64,000 nucleotides of DNA from a virus. The notes under the pieces were generated by a model. It was not told the origin of the DNA. It made no database searches and worked only from the letters and a program-made list of their open reading frames with translations. The stretch lies in the IMG/VR virus record IMGVR_UViG_3300045141_000130, positions 1-64,000 of that record; one strand, given 5' to 3'. The number at the start of each line of letters is the position of its first letter. Within the stretch, counting starts at the first letter, position 1. Shown here one piece after another: positions 44,513 through 51,915 of the stretch. The translations under genes were made by a program, and so were the position numbers.

Positions 44513-45222
44513 TACTGGGGGATGGAGCGCACCGCTGCCAGCACGTCCGGCGTGGCCTGCGGCACCGCCGCCCTGATCTGTGCGTCGTCCAGGCCCAGCC
44601 CGATCAGGCCCTTGATCTGGGTGAGCAGCGCCATCGCCTGGTCGTTGGGCACCGGCGCCGGGGTGGCCGTCGGCTGGAGTGCGCTAGCTGTAGCGAACGG
44701 TGCAGCCGGGGTAGACGCGGTAACCCCGGCGTTCGGAGGGTCCGACACCGCGGGTGCAGCAGCCGCCACGGCGTGGCCGTTGCTGGTGTTCTGCTGTACC
44801 GAGAACGGGTCGTGCGGGGCGATCTTGACGGCGTACTGCTTGGCCGGGTTGAGCCGCGGGTTGGTCTCGTTGGGCCGCTCGCCGACGAAGCTGATGGTGA
44901 TGGTGTCGCCGATGGCCATCCGCTGGCCGTTGTCGCCCTGGGCGGAGACCACCGCTGCGAACAGCGAGGACGGCTTGGGGCACCACACGGAGCGCTCCTC
45001 GCCGTTGATCTCGACGTGGAACACGGCGGTCATCATCGGGTTGCCGTCCGGCCAGAACTTCAACTCGTTGGACTCGAAGTCCCGCTGCTGCACCAGGCTG
45101 GGCAGCCGCACCACCTTGCCGACGTAGGTGGTGCCGATGGGGGCGTCCCGGAAGGACAGCGACGGCACGCTCGGCGGCACGTCGAACGGGTCGGGGGGCA
45201 GCGTGGTGTTGGGACTGGTCAT
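44512..45222 (-). CDS. Possible OB-fold single-strand DNA-binding-like protein
   Basis: A 236-residue protein; ATG at 45222 lies nine bases from GGAGGA, better than the upstream GTG. Residues about 25-130 form a beta-rich domain (IGTTYVGKVVRLPS, FWPDGNPMMTAVFHVEI) compatible with an OB fold. An Ala/Pro/Thr linker and a short helical C-terminus follow. Its place between the exonuclease and helicase genes suggests it binds single-stranded DNA. No firm family match. Confidence 0.5.
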   Translation of the reverse strand: MTSPNTTLPPDPFDVPPSVPSLSFRDAPIGTTYVGKVVRLPSLVQQRDFESNELKFWPDGNPMMTAVFHVEINGEERSVWCPKPSSLFAAVVSAQGDNGQRMAIGDTITISFVGERPNETNPRLNPAKQYAVKIAPHDPFSVQQNTSNGHAVAAAAPAVSDPPNAGVTASTPAAPFATASALQPTATPAPVPNDQAMALLTQIKGLIGLGLDDAQIRAAVPQATPDVLAAVRSIPQ

Positions 45223-45244
45223 GGTCTGTGTTCCTCCCACGGAA

Positions 45245-45982
45245 CTAGAACGAGAGCGCGAACGGATTGTCCGCGCTCGCCACCCGGGGCTGTCCCGGGC
45301 GGATCTTGCTGGGGTCGTGGCAGGTGCGGCACCACTCGTCGTCGCACGGCGGGTAGGCCTCCATCGCCGCCTTCGCCCCCAAGGTCTGGGCCTGCCGCAG
45401 CAGGCCGTCGGCTCGCAGCAGGGCGAGCAGGCCGAGCAGCGGTTCGTACGGTGCGGACCAGGAGAAGCCGTCGTGCAACTCCCCGTCCCGCGGCAGGAAC
45501 TCGATCATCACCCGTTTGACGGTGTAGCCGAGGGTGGCATATCCGAGTCCGTACAGCTGGGCCTGGGTGATGTACTTGGCGCCCGGTCCGAACCGCTTGT
45601 GCTTGTTCATGGTGGTCTTGCCCTTGGACTTCCAGTCGACGACCGTGCCCGAGGGGATGTGGAACAGGTCGCACCGTCCGACGATGGGCTCGCCGCCGAT
45701 GTAGCCGACCATCACGTCCTTCTCGGTGATGAAGTCCGGGTCGTTGAACATGGGTTCCAGGTCGGCATGGATCGCAGTCCCCACCTCTGCTTTCCAGTTT
45801 GGTTTCTCCGGCTTCTGGGGCGTGTTCGTCAGCCTGGCGATCAGGGCCCGGTTGCAGGGGTCCCCGACCTCCGATGGGCCTATCGCCTTCTGCACGTCGC
45901 GGGGCCGGGACTTGACGAAGTGCCCGATCCGCCCGATCAGTAGCTCGTGCAGGTCTAGCCCCTGCGGCGCAGGACTATCCAT
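45245..45982 (-). CDS. Cas4/RecB-like PD-(D/E)XK exonuclease
   Basis: A 245-residue nuclease. Metal-binding residues sit in VGRCDLFH and VVDWKSKG (D-x12-DxK pattern, about 105-125), followed by the QAQLYGLGYATLGY helix. One Cys in DPCNRALI and a C-terminal CDDEWCRTC cluster would bind a 4Fe-4S cluster, as in Cas4 and AddB enzymes. It probably resects DNA ends for phage recombination. Confidence 0.78.
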   Translation of the reverse strand: MDSPAPQGLDLHELLIGRIGHFVKSRPRDVQKAIGPSEVGDPCNRALIARLTNTPQKPEKPNWKAEVGTAIHADLEPMFNDPDFITEKDVMVGYIGGEPIVGRCDLFHIPSGTVVDWKSKGKTTMNKHKRFGPGAKYITQAQLYGLGYATLGYTVKRVMIEFLPRDGELHDGFSWSAPYEPLLGLLALLRADGLLRQAQTLGAKAAMEAYPPCDDEWCRTCHDPSKIRPGQPRVASADNPFALSF

Positions 45983-46275
45983 GTCGTCTCCCCCTTCTGG
46001 CACCGCGAGGCGATCCTCTCGGTGAGCCACTCTGCCGCAGCGGGCAGACAGACCGGCAATGCGAACAGCCGGGCCGCCTCCCACTCGGTGTCCGCCGTCA
46101 AGGTTTTGACGATGTAGAAGTCGGCCCGCTTCGGCCAGTCCTTCTCGCTGTCGTGGACGGACAGGGTGGCCCGGCCCGGGATGCATTCCCGCACCATGGG
46201 CGGCACGGAGGCCTTGGGCCCCCACACGCTGACCCGGCCCAGTTTCAGGTCGACGGACGGCTGGTAGCTGGGCAT
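45955..46275 (-). CDS. Hypothetical protein
   Basis: A 106-residue protein (MPSYQPSVDLKLGRVSVWG) in the coupled string; its stop lies 28 bases inside the nuclease gene. No motif recognised. Confidence 0.6.
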   Translation of the reverse strand: MPSYQPSVDLKLGRVSVWGPKASVPPMVRECIPGRATLSVHDSEKDWPKRADFYIVKTLTADTEWEAARLFALPVCLPAAAEWLTERIASRCQKGETTWIVLRRRG

Positions 46276-46694
46276 CAGATGGTCCCGAGCGCACCGAAGT
46301 TGGGCATCATGGGCTCGCCTGATGCCTTGCCCCACAGGTGCAGGGCGTCGGCCCGGAGGTTGACGTGCTCGTCCTCCGGTGCGAACACCTGGTAGGCCCA
46401 GCGCCGCCGCCCGTACACGGCCCGGTGCAGCAGGCACAGGTCCTCGTAGGTGGGTATGCCTGGCAGGCTGATGCTGGCGTGCAGGTACTCGGTGGGGTCG
46501 CCCAAGGCGTCGGACTGGGACACGATGATGGAGCCCATCCGCCCGTCGGGCATCATCACGGTCAGCGCGATCCCGGACGGGCCGTAGTTCAGACGCTGGC
46601 GGATCTTCACCCCCGCAGCGGCCAACTCGTCGAAGAAGCTGTGGTTGAGGGCGAAGGGCAGGACCGGGGTGACCGCGGCCTTACCTTTGGTCAT
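46275..46694 (-). CDS. DUF7694-like protein
   Basis: A 139-residue protein with the C-terminal signature YEDLCLLHRAVYG, RRWAYQVFAPEDEHVNL and ALHLWG, which resembles DUF7694-type proteins of actinophages. ATGA overlap on the upstream side. Role unknown, though such genes sit among replication genes. Confidence 0.65.
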   Translation of the reverse strand: MTKGKAAVTPVLPFALNHSFFDELAAAGVKIRQRLNYGPSGIALTVMMPDGRMGSIIVSQSDALGDPTEYLHASISLPGIPTYEDLCLLHRAVYGRRRWAYQVFAPEDEHVNLRADALHLWGKASGEPMMPNFGALGTI

Positions 46695-46906
46695 CGGGTC
46701 TCCTTGTGGATGTAGGGGCCGGTGAGGTCCCGCCAGGTGGTCTGCGGGACGTAGTCGGCCGGGTAGCCCCACACGTCGTGGTCGCTGTAGTCCTCGACGG
46801 CCGGGGTCTGCCGCTCCCCGCAGGTGAGGCACTGGGTGTACTGGTCGAAGGTCTTCCAGGTGTGGGCCCAGAAGTGCATGCAGAAGCTCTCGCGCTCGAC
46901 GCTCAT
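46691..46906 (-). CDS. Small protein with CxxC motif
   Basis: A 71-residue protein rich in Trp, Tyr and His, with CLTCG near residue 26 that could bind zinc with nearby His. ATGA overlaps at both ends. Function unknown. Confidence 0.6.
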   Translation of the reverse strand: MSVERESFCMHFWAHTWKTFDQYTQCLTCGERQTPAVEDYSDHDVWGYPADYVPQTTWRDLTGPYIHKETR

Positions 46907-47226
46907 CCAGCGACCCACACGGCCAGGACGCGGGCGTGACTGGACGGTCGGGCGCATTTGGCGTACCCGATGCGACGTATCAGCCGGGCCTTCGCCGCCG
47001 CGGAGAACACCGCGCCGACGGCATTGTTCCGGTTGGTGCCCTCGGCGGGACGGGGCAGCCCGACCAGCCGGACCAGGTCCTCGGAGGTGAACGCCGCCCC
47101 GGTGGCGACGAGCGCCACGATCCCGGCCCGGGCGACGTCGGACCAGTCGGGGACGGCGTTGCGGGCCAGTTCCATCCCCGAATCCTTCAGCGCCTCCCCG
47201 TCCGGGTCGAACAGCGGGTAGGTCAC
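46903..47226 (-). CDS. Winged-helix-like DNA-binding protein of a common actinophage type
   Basis: A 107-residue protein with DWSDVARAGIVALVATG, FTSEDLVRLVGLP, NAVGAVFSAAAKARLI and IGYAKCARPSSHARVLAVW. These have the order seen in many small phage HTH proteins and fit a winged helix. Could be a replication or transcription accessory factor. ATGA overlaps on both sides. Confidence 0.6.
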   Translation of the reverse strand: MTYPLFDPDGEALKDSGMELARNAVPDWSDVARAGIVALVATGAAFTSEDLVRLVGLPRPAEGTNRNNAVGAVFSAAAKARLIRRIGYAKCARPSSHARVLAVWVAG

Positions 47227-47507
47227 GTCATCACGCCTTCCATCGCCTCGGCGATCGGCACCAAGCAGAGGAAGATGCGGTCGACCGCCTCGGTGTAGCT
47301 GTCGGGTACCGGGGACAGGGACAGGATCTTCAGGTCGATGAGGGCCTGCAGGACGGCGTCGCCGACCTTGCGCAGCGCAGCGTTCTCGGCCCGCAGCCGG
47401 TCCAGTTCGCTGGGCACCGGGGGTCCGGCACCCAGCGCGTTGACAGCCTGCTGGGCGCGGGCCGACCGGGTGAAGGCGTCCATGAACTGGTTCAGGTCGT
47501 CAGGCAT
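47223..47507 (-). CDS. Hypothetical helical protein
   Basis: A 94-residue protein with a coiled-coil segment (ELDRLRAENAALRKVGDAV). Start and stop both in four-base overlaps. Function unknown. Confidence 0.6.
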   Translation of the reverse strand: MPDDLNQFMDAFTRSARAQQAVNALGAGPPVPSELDRLRAENAALRKVGDAVLQALIDLKILSLSPVPDSYTEAVDRIFLCLVPIAEAMEGVMT

Positions 47508-47878
47508 CAGATGCGCCGCACGACGGGGCGGTCGCCCGCCACCAGGCACAGTTCGACCAGGGCGCCGGGCAGCAGCGCATCGGCCTGCTTGCGGTCGGGC
47601 ACCATGACGCTGATGGCCTGCAGTTGCGCGGGGGTGAGCACCTTGCGGGCCTGGTTGACGTCCCAACGCCGGGCCGGGCGGGACACGGTGACGCCGACGC
47701 CTTTCACGACCTCGTGGCGTCCGCCGGGGCCGAGGATGCTGGCGATCTCGCCTGCGATCTCGCGCTTGCGGTCCTCGTACTTCTCCAGCGCGGACGAGAC
47801 GTCCAGGTATTCGTTGACGATGTCGTCGAGCAGTTGCCTGTGGGCGCGCTCGGCGAGTTGTTCGACGGTCTCGGTCAT
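47507..47878 (-). CDS. Hypothetical helical protein
   Basis: A 123-residue protein. A long N-terminal helix (QLAERAHRQLLDDIVNEYL, ALEKYEDRKREIAGEIA) is followed by a small beta region (GVGVTVSRPARRWDVNQA). Similar plan to small phage proteins of unknown role. ATGA overlap upstream. Confidence 0.6.
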   Translation of the reverse strand: MTETVEQLAERAHRQLLDDIVNEYLDVSSALEKYEDRKREIAGEIASILGPGGRHEVVKGVGVTVSRPARRWDVNQARKVLTPAQLQAISVMVPDRKQADALLPGALVELCLVAGDRPVVRRI

Positions 47879-48069
47879 GATGTGGGCTCCTTGAAGGCGT
47901 CGTAGGTGCCGTTGGATCGGATGAGGTGTTCGATGGCGTCGACGATGGCCAGCAGGGCGTTGACCTGGGCGCGGGCCATCATGATCTGGATGACTGCCGT
48001 GCTGGCGGTCATCCGGGTGGAGTCCATCTCCATCTGGGCGAGGGTGTAGTGGTCCTCGGGGTCGGTCAT
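47875..48069 (-). CDS. Hypothetical small protein
   Basis: A 64-residue helical protein (MTDPEDHYTLAQMEMDSTR). The ATG at 48069 overlaps the previous TGA, which decides the start over an upstream codon. Function unknown. Confidence 0.55.
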   Translation of the reverse strand: MTDPEDHYTLAQMEMDSTRMTASTAVIQIMMARAQVNALLAIVDAIEHLIRSNGTYDAFKEPTS

Positions 48070-48191
48070 CGGTCTGACTCCCTGTGTCGGGTTTGGGCGT
48101 TGATGTGGACGAGCACGTCGTGCCAGCCCGCCATCGCCCGGTAACGGCGGCGCCGTCGATGCCAAATCTTCATACGTGAAAGCCACGACAT
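48066..48191 (-). CDS. Very basic small protein (41 residues)
   Basis: Starts MSWLSRMKIWHRRRRRYRAM behind AAAGGA at seven bases. Strong positive charge and aromatic residues suggest nucleic acid or membrane association. In the coupled string; function unknown. Confidence 0.6.
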   Translation of the reverse strand: MSWLSRMKIWHRRRRRYRAMAGWHDVLVHINAQTRHRESDR

Positions 48192-48281
48192 TGGGTTATC
48201 CTTTCCTCGGAGCGCAGTGGCACTTAGGCCCCGCAGTGGTATGAGCCCGACCGGTTTCATCCGATGGATCGGTCACCGGCC

Positions 48282-48482
48282 TCACTGGGGGGCCTTCGTG
48301 TTTTCGCGGTACTCCCACACCTGGGGGGCGGACAGCAGAAACGGCCCGGTCGCCGTGTCGAGCGGCTTCCAGGCCGTGAGTGTCCCTCGGTGGATGAGTC
48401 TGCGGACGGTTTGCGTGCTGCAGCCCAGGAGGACGGATGCCTGCTGCACCGTCATCGTGGACTTCGGGGGGGAGTGAGTCAT
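48282..48482 (-). CDS. Excisionase-like helix-turn-helix protein
   Basis: A 66-residue MerR/excisionase-type (HTH_17) protein: TVQQASVLLGCSTQTVRRLI is the HTH, followed by HRGTLTAWKPLDT as a wing. No Shine-Dalgarno is seen and a TATATATA stretch lies about 15 bases before the ATG, so the mRNA may be leaderless. Probably a phage transcription regulator, since no integrase accompanies it here. Confidence 0.72.
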   Translation of the reverse strand: MTHSPPKSTMTVQQASVLLGCSTQTVRRLIHRGTLTAWKPLDTATGPFLLSAPQVWEYRENTKAPQ

Positions 48483-48483
48483 C

Positions 48484-48512
48484 CGTCGAGGCTATATATA
48501 TGTGTTGCAGCT
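48484..48512 (-). promoter_or_regulatory. AT-rich promoter-like stretch before the HTH gene
   Basis: The leftward sequence has TGCAAC, then ACATATATATAG, then a short GC spacer and the ATG. TATATA is strikingly AT-rich for this genome. If it is the -10 box, transcription would begin within a few bases of the ATG. Confidence 0.45.
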
Positions 48513-48542
48513 GCGACAGCCCCGAACGGGTGATTTTGAGGA

Positions 48543-49079
48543 CTACCCCTCGCGCTCCTTCGCAGCAGCCTGCAACTGCTTGACGTACTCGACCGGGTCC
48601 GCACTGATCACCAGCGTCTCGCGGGTGATGACCGTGTCGCCGTCCGTCAGCCGCTGCACCCGCTCCAGCTGCTGCAAGGTGCGCAGCAACACCGCGGCTG
48701 CCTTCTCGTCATGGCCCTTGGTGCCCAACTCCCACCACTCGTTGAGGATCACCTCGTAGCGGTCCACCTGCATCTGCAGGGCCTCCGCCAGGTGGGTGAC
48801 CGAGGCGTTGCGGGCCGCCTTCTGCAGGTAGGTGGACACCGCCATGGCCGCCGAGTTGCCGCTGCCGTAGCCGGTCTTCTTCGCCACCTCCGGCCAGGCC
48901 ACCCCCGCCATGCGCAGCTTGTAGGCCTCGAACGGGGCGTCGAACGGCGCGTCGCCGTTCAGGCCCGCCATCTTGTCGCGGTCCGCGTCGCTGATCTCCC
49001 GGCCCTTCGCCGAGATCGCCACCGGTCCCACCGTGGCGATCGGCTCCACGCCCCGCTTCCCGGCGCCTACCCGAGCCAT
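48543..49079 (-). CDS. HTH protein, candidate terminase small subunit
   Basis: A 178-residue protein; start ATG at 49079, overlapping the WhiB-like gene by 13 bases. The middle part (DAPFEAYKLRMAGVAWPEVA, KKTGYGSGNSAAMAVSTYLQ) looks like the HTH of small terminase or transposase-like proteins, followed by a long helix (TLQQLERVQRLTD). Terminase small subunits have this plan. It is 29 kb away from the large subunit gene, so a regulatory role is also possible. Confidence 0.5.
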   Translation of the reverse strand: MARVGAGKRGVEPIATVGPVAISAKGREISDADRDKMAGLNGDAPFDAPFEAYKLRMAGVAWPEVAKKTGYGSGNSAAMAVSTYLQKAARNASVTHLAEALQMQVDRYEVILNEWWELGTKGHDEKAAAVLLRTLQQLERVQRLTDGDTVITRETLVISADPVEYVKQLQAAAKEREG

Positions 49080-49609
49080 CTGTCCACCAGGTCGGTGATC
49101 CGCACGCCGGTGGCGATCTGGAGGCGCATCTTCTCCCGCTGCTTGCCGCTGGTGCCGCCCCACACCCCGTAGCGCATGTCGTGCTCCAAGGCGTACGTCA
49201 GGCACTCCAGGTCCACCGGGCACACGGCGCACACCCGGCGGGCCGTCTCCACCGCCACGATCAGGTCCTCCGGCGCCTGCCGGTCCTCCGTCCCGAAGAA
49301 CAGCGGCTCCGACAGGTCCAGCGGCAACTTGCGGCACAACGCCCGGCCATGCCAGGACGCCTGGGAGTACCGGGACCGTGGGGCCGGAGGGTCCGCGTCA
49401 GGAAGGTCCGGCAGGTCGGCCGCTGTATCGACACTCCCAGGCGTCGACCAGTGACGGTATCGGATCGTCCACACCCCGAGCGCGATCTGCACCCGGTCCC
49501 CGGGGCTGTCACCCTCGGGTGGTGCCGACAGCCATCGCATGTCGACCGACACGTCAAGCACCGGACCCGGGTGGAATGCGACAGGGTCCGCGCCGAGGGT
49601 GGCGAGCAT
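49067..49609 (-). CDS. WhiB-like iron-sulfur regulator with long N-terminal extension
   Basis: A 180-residue protein with the four-cysteine WhiB pattern: ALCRK (about 105), then RRVCAVCPVDLECL (about 137-150), and the GVWGG turn followed by a basic GKQREKMRL tail. The family is usually 80-120 residues; here about 95 extra residues precede the domain. WhiB proteins bind a 4Fe-4S cluster and contact the principal sigma factor. A phage copy may redirect host transcription. Confidence 0.85.
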   Translation of the reverse strand: MLATLGADPVAFHPGPVLDVSVDMRWLSAPPEGDSPGDRVQIALGVWTIRYRHWSTPGSVDTAADLPDLPDADPPAPRSRYSQASWHGRALCRKLPLDLSEPLFFGTEDRQAPEDLIVAVETARRVCAVCPVDLECLTYALEHDMRYGVWGGTSGKQREKMRLQIATGVRITDLVDRWLG

Positions 49610-49620
49610 CGAGGGTTCCC

Positions 49621-49872
49621 CTAACGGGTAGCCCGAAGCGTGATGGTTCCCTCGGCGTCCCGCCAGGCCATCAGGTCCGGCTGATCCACCACCGCGCTGT
49701 CGGAGACCTGAATCTCATTGCTGTGCGAAAGCTGCTGGACCATCTCCACCAGAACGGCGAGGACTTGGATAGTCACTGCGTACTCGACTTCCAGGTCGCA
49801 CAACCGCTCAACGCTTTTGAGTAGCTGGTCGTCACGCTTCACTAGACGTGAGGGTAACGGATTGATGATCAA
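49621..49872 (-). CDS. Hypothetical small protein
   Basis: An 83-residue helical protein (MIINPLPSRLVKRDDQLLK, then VLAVLVEMVQQLSHS) fitted between two regulator genes in the same direction, 11 bases from the WhiB-like gene. Function unknown. Confidence 0.55.
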   Translation of the reverse strand: MIINPLPSRLVKRDDQLLKSVERLCDLEVEYAVTIQVLAVLVEMVQQLSHSNEIQVSDSAVVDQPDLMAWRDAEGTITLRATR

Positions 49873-49879
49873 TCAGGCG

Positions 49880-50365
49880 CTACGCCTCCGAACCTTTCGC
49901 CAACTCGGCGACCCGGCGGGCCTTCCCCTCGTCCAGTTCGGCCTCCACGGCAACGGCCATGTCGAGCAGCCGCACCGACTTCTCGACCTTCCCCGCCTCC
50001 GCGTACTCCTTGCCCCGCTTCCGGTAGTCGCGCACCCGCCCCGCCAGGCGACGGCGGTGCTGCAACTCCGATGCCGTGAACATCCGCTGGCGACCCCGCA
50101 GTCCGCCCTCCCGTCGTGTGGTGAGGAACTGACGGATGTGCTCGACGCGATCCGGTGTGTACAGCAGTATCTCGACGTCCTCGTAGCTGGCCCGGTGGGT
50201 GGCCCCCAGGTTGTCCTCGGGGTAGGTCTTGGCGAGGTAGGACAGCATCGACAGGGTGATGCCGAGGCTCTCGGCCACCTCATATCGCAGGAAGAAGGGG
50301 TGTTCCAGCGATCTGACCCACTGGACCATGGGGTGGTCGGCGTACGGGGACCCTAATCTGGGCAT
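49880..50365 (-). CDS. HTH-type regulator, first leftward gene
   Basis: A 161-residue protein with RYEVAESLGITLSMLSYLAK as a probable HTH, then a VEILLYTPDRVEHIRQFL helix and a basic C-terminal half (RRRLAGRVRDYRKRGKEY). AAGGAG lies eight bases before the ATG. As the first leftward gene beside the divergent promoter region, it may control that region. Confidence 0.6.
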   Translation of the reverse strand: MPRLGSPYADHPMVQWVRSLEHPFFLRYEVAESLGITLSMLSYLAKTYPEDNLGATHRASYEDVEILLYTPDRVEHIRQFLTTRREGGLRGRQRMFTASELQHRRRLAGRVRDYRKRGKEYAEAGKVEKSVRLLDMAVAVEAELDEGKARRVAELAKGSEA

Positions 50366-50408
50366 TCCTGAGACTCCTTGTCTCCCAACGGGTCTGGCGA
50401 CCCGAACG

Positions 50409-50438
50409 TTGCATTACTGCACAAAAGGATGCTACAAT
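50409..50438 (+). promoter_or_regulatory. Rightward promoter P1
   Basis: TTGCAT and TACAAT are separated by 18 bases. It faces the rightward gene set, with the first gene 146 bases downstream. The same TACAAT, followed eight to nine bases later by the same 17-base element, is found at 53.24 kb. Confidence 0.7.
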
Positions 50439-50446
50439 AGAGATAT

Positions 50447-50507
50447 GCGTTGCGGCGTGCCCAAAAACAGGGCCGCCGGGGCCCACGGAGCAGATCTCCG
50501 TGGGCCC
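50447..50507 (+). promoter_or_regulatory. P1 leader: shared 17-base element and 12-bp hairpin
   Basis: GCGTTGCGGCGTGCCCA (50447-50463) is identical to 53254-53270 and related to 62375-62387. It is followed by a hairpin with arms GGGCCCACGGAG and CTCCGTGGGCCC (50479-50507). The element can pair partly with the GGGCCGC just after it. Could be an operator or an antitermination/attenuation RNA element. Confidence 0.6.
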
Positions 50508-50532
50508 TTCCCATATCGGGGCGCACACCCAC

Positions 50533-50579
50533 AAGCCGTCCGGCTCACCCCGGGCGGCTTTCGTGTCTGGAGAGGACAC
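50533..50579 (+). promoter_or_regulatory. Two-hairpin translation-initiation element before the 207-residue gene
   Basis: An 11-bp hairpin (50533-50560; arms AAGCCGTCCGG and CCGGGCGGCTT) is followed by a small hairpin GTGTC/GACAC (50563-50579) whose loop and 3' arm hold GGAGAGGA, the ribosome binding site. The ATG lies five bases after the small hairpin. Confidence 0.6.
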
Positions 50580-50583
50580 TGCA

Positions 50584-51207
50584 ATGTTCAAGTTCCACCG
50601 CAGCAACGGCAAGCACGTCGCCGCCGAGCACACCTGCCCGCTGGCCGTCACCCTCCCCACCGTCGGCCGCCACGTCGACGCCCGGACCACCGCGAAGTTC
50701 ATCGTGGCCGGTGCCAAGGTGCAGGCCGAGGCGATCATCGCCGAGGGCAAGGCGCAGGCCGAGTCGGTCCTCAAGGCCGACGCGGAGTTGCGCGTCAAGC
50801 TGGCCCAGATGACCGCTGACGCCAAGGCCGAGGCTGACGCCAAGGCCAAGGCGCAGCGCGACGCCCAGAGGGCGGCGGACAACGCCATCGCCGACTGGCG
50901 CTACGAGGCAGCCCGCGCCGACCGCCGCGAGCGCAAGCACCAGGTGCGTCTTGCCAAGGCGCAGAACGCCACCGCGGCGATGAGGGCCGCTGCCGACGAG
51001 AAGATCGCGGCGTTCAACGCCCAGGCCGCGAGCGCGGCAGCCGCGAACGACACGATCGACCTGGCCTTCCAGGCGAGCGAGATCCAGATGCTTGCCGAGC
51101 AGGTTGCGAAGCTCGCTGGTGACCTGGCTGCCAAGCAGGTCGAGAAGGACCTCGCCGACCTGGCGATCCAGCACCTGATCGACCGGACGGTCCCTGCGGC
51201 CGCCTGA
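50584..51207 (+). CDS. Coiled-coil protein, first rightward gene
   Basis: A 207-residue protein starting MFKFHRSNGKHVAAEHTCPL. From about residue 30 it is almost entirely Ala/Lys/Glu/Asp helix (AEAIIAEGKAQAESVLKADA and similar), a long coiled coil. No membrane segment. Such proteins may be structural or sequester host factors. Followed directly by the first GGYNN array. Confidence 0.68.
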   Translation: MFKFHRSNGKHVAAEHTCPLAVTLPTVGRHVDARTTAKFIVAGAKVQAEAIIAEGKAQAESVLKADAELRVKLAQMTADAKAEADAKAKAQRDAQRAADNAIADWRYEAARADRRERKHQVRLAKAQNATAAMRAAADEKIAAFNAQAASAAAANDTIDLAFQASEIQMLAEQVAKLAGDLAAKQVEKDLADLAIQHLIDRTVPAAA

Positions 51208-51212
51208 GACTT

Positions 51213-51330
51213 GGCGTGGCACGGCACGGCTGGGCTTGGCCTGGCGTGGCGTGGCCGGGCAAGCCATGGCTTGGCAAGGCATGGTTTGGCTGGGTCCGGC
51301 CTGGCAAGGCACGGCGCGGCAAGGTAAGGG
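51213..51330 (+). repeat. GGYNN pentanucleotide array 1
   Basis: About 23 units in a 5-base phase (for example TTGGCAAGGCATGG), ending GGTAAGGG. Not coding: five is not a multiple of three and the unit is not conserved as peptide. It follows the coiled-coil gene stop and runs into a hairpin with a GCAA loop. Confidence 0.75.
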
Positions 51331-51347
51331 TCCCTCGCAAGGGGGAC
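51330..51347 (+). ncRNA. Array-end hairpin with GNRA loop
   Basis: GTCCCTC and GGGGGAC pair around GCAA. The first G is the last base of the array, as in the other array-end hairpins, and an ACAAG tail follows. Confidence 0.5.
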
Positions 51348-51364
51348 AAGTAGTACCCGCAATA

Positions 51365-51407
51365 CAGCAGCCCCCCAGCATCCGTGCTGGGGGGCTGCTG
51401 GCGTTTT
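51365..51407 (+). terminator. Intrinsic terminator
   Basis: A perfect 16-bp stem (CAGCAGCCCCCCAGCA / TGCTGGGGGGCTGCTG) with TCCG loop, then GCGTTTTT. The clearest intrinsic terminator of the right arm near P1. If it works fully, genes beyond it need readthrough or antitermination. Confidence 0.75.
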
Positions 51408-51419
51408 TCGGCGTATTAC

Positions 51420-51468
51420 CCCCAGGCCAACCGGTCTGGGGTCCCTGCGTTTCTCCTGAGAGGAGAAA
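51420..51468 (+). promoter_or_regulatory. Two-hairpin translation-initiation element
   Basis: CCCCAG/CTGGGG hairpin (51420-51441) followed by TTTCTCC/GGAGAAA (51450-51468) with loop TGAGA; GGAG in the 3' arm is the ribosome binding site, seven bases before a TTG start. Confidence 0.55.
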
Positions 51469-51472
51469 GCAG

Positions 51473-51841
51473 TTGAGCGACACCAGTGGTATCCAGCCCT
51501 TCTTCCAAGGCCTGGGGTCCTACCTCGGCGACTACGTCCGCCAGGCGACCGAAGCGTCCTCCTTCCACGTCGGTGACGGGGTGCGCTACCACGGCTCGAA
51601 GGTGGCCGACCACGGCTACTGGAGAGTCCAGGCCGTCCCCGGCAATGGGACGGTCGAGATCGGGCGGCGCGGGGAGCGCCGGTACCTGGTCGTTCGGCCG
51701 CAGTCGATCGACAACCTCCGCGACGAGGTCTGCCGACACTGCGACGCTGCCGAGGTCTGGCACTACGCGATGCGCGTCGACGACATCGTCGACGGGGATC
51801 TGCCGGTGCAGGACCTCTGCTACTCCTGCGAAAACAGGTAG
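51473..51841 (+). CDS. Protein with paired CxxC motifs
   Basis: A 122-residue protein with a TTG start chosen for the AGGAG seven bases before it. The first 85 residues are beta-rich (FHVGDGVRYHGSKVADHGY). The C-terminal part has CRHC, then a His, and CYSC, enough for a zinc site (two CxxC about 31 residues apart). Function unknown; zinc-binding small proteins are common among early phage genes. Confidence 0.65.
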   Translation: MSDTSGIQPFFQGLGSYLGDYVRQATEASSFHVGDGVRYHGSKVADHGYWRVQAVPGNGTVEIGRRGERRYLVVRPQSIDNLRDEVCRHCDAAEVWHYAMRVDDIVDGDLPVQDLCYSCENR

Positions 51842-51863
51842 CAAACAGCAGCAACGCTTCAAG

Positions 51864-51910
51864 CCCCCCGGCCGCTCGGCCGGGGGGTTCCTGCGTGTCT
51901 GGAAAGGACA
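51864..51910 (+). promoter_or_regulatory. Two-hairpin translation-initiation element
   Basis: CCCCCCGGCC/GGCCGGGGGG hairpin (51864-51887), then a TGTC/GACA hairpin (51896-51910) around TGGAAAG. The spacer CTGC(G) and the small hairpin are nearly identical to those at 52.4 kb. Confidence 0.55.
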
Positions 51911-51915
51911 TGGCA

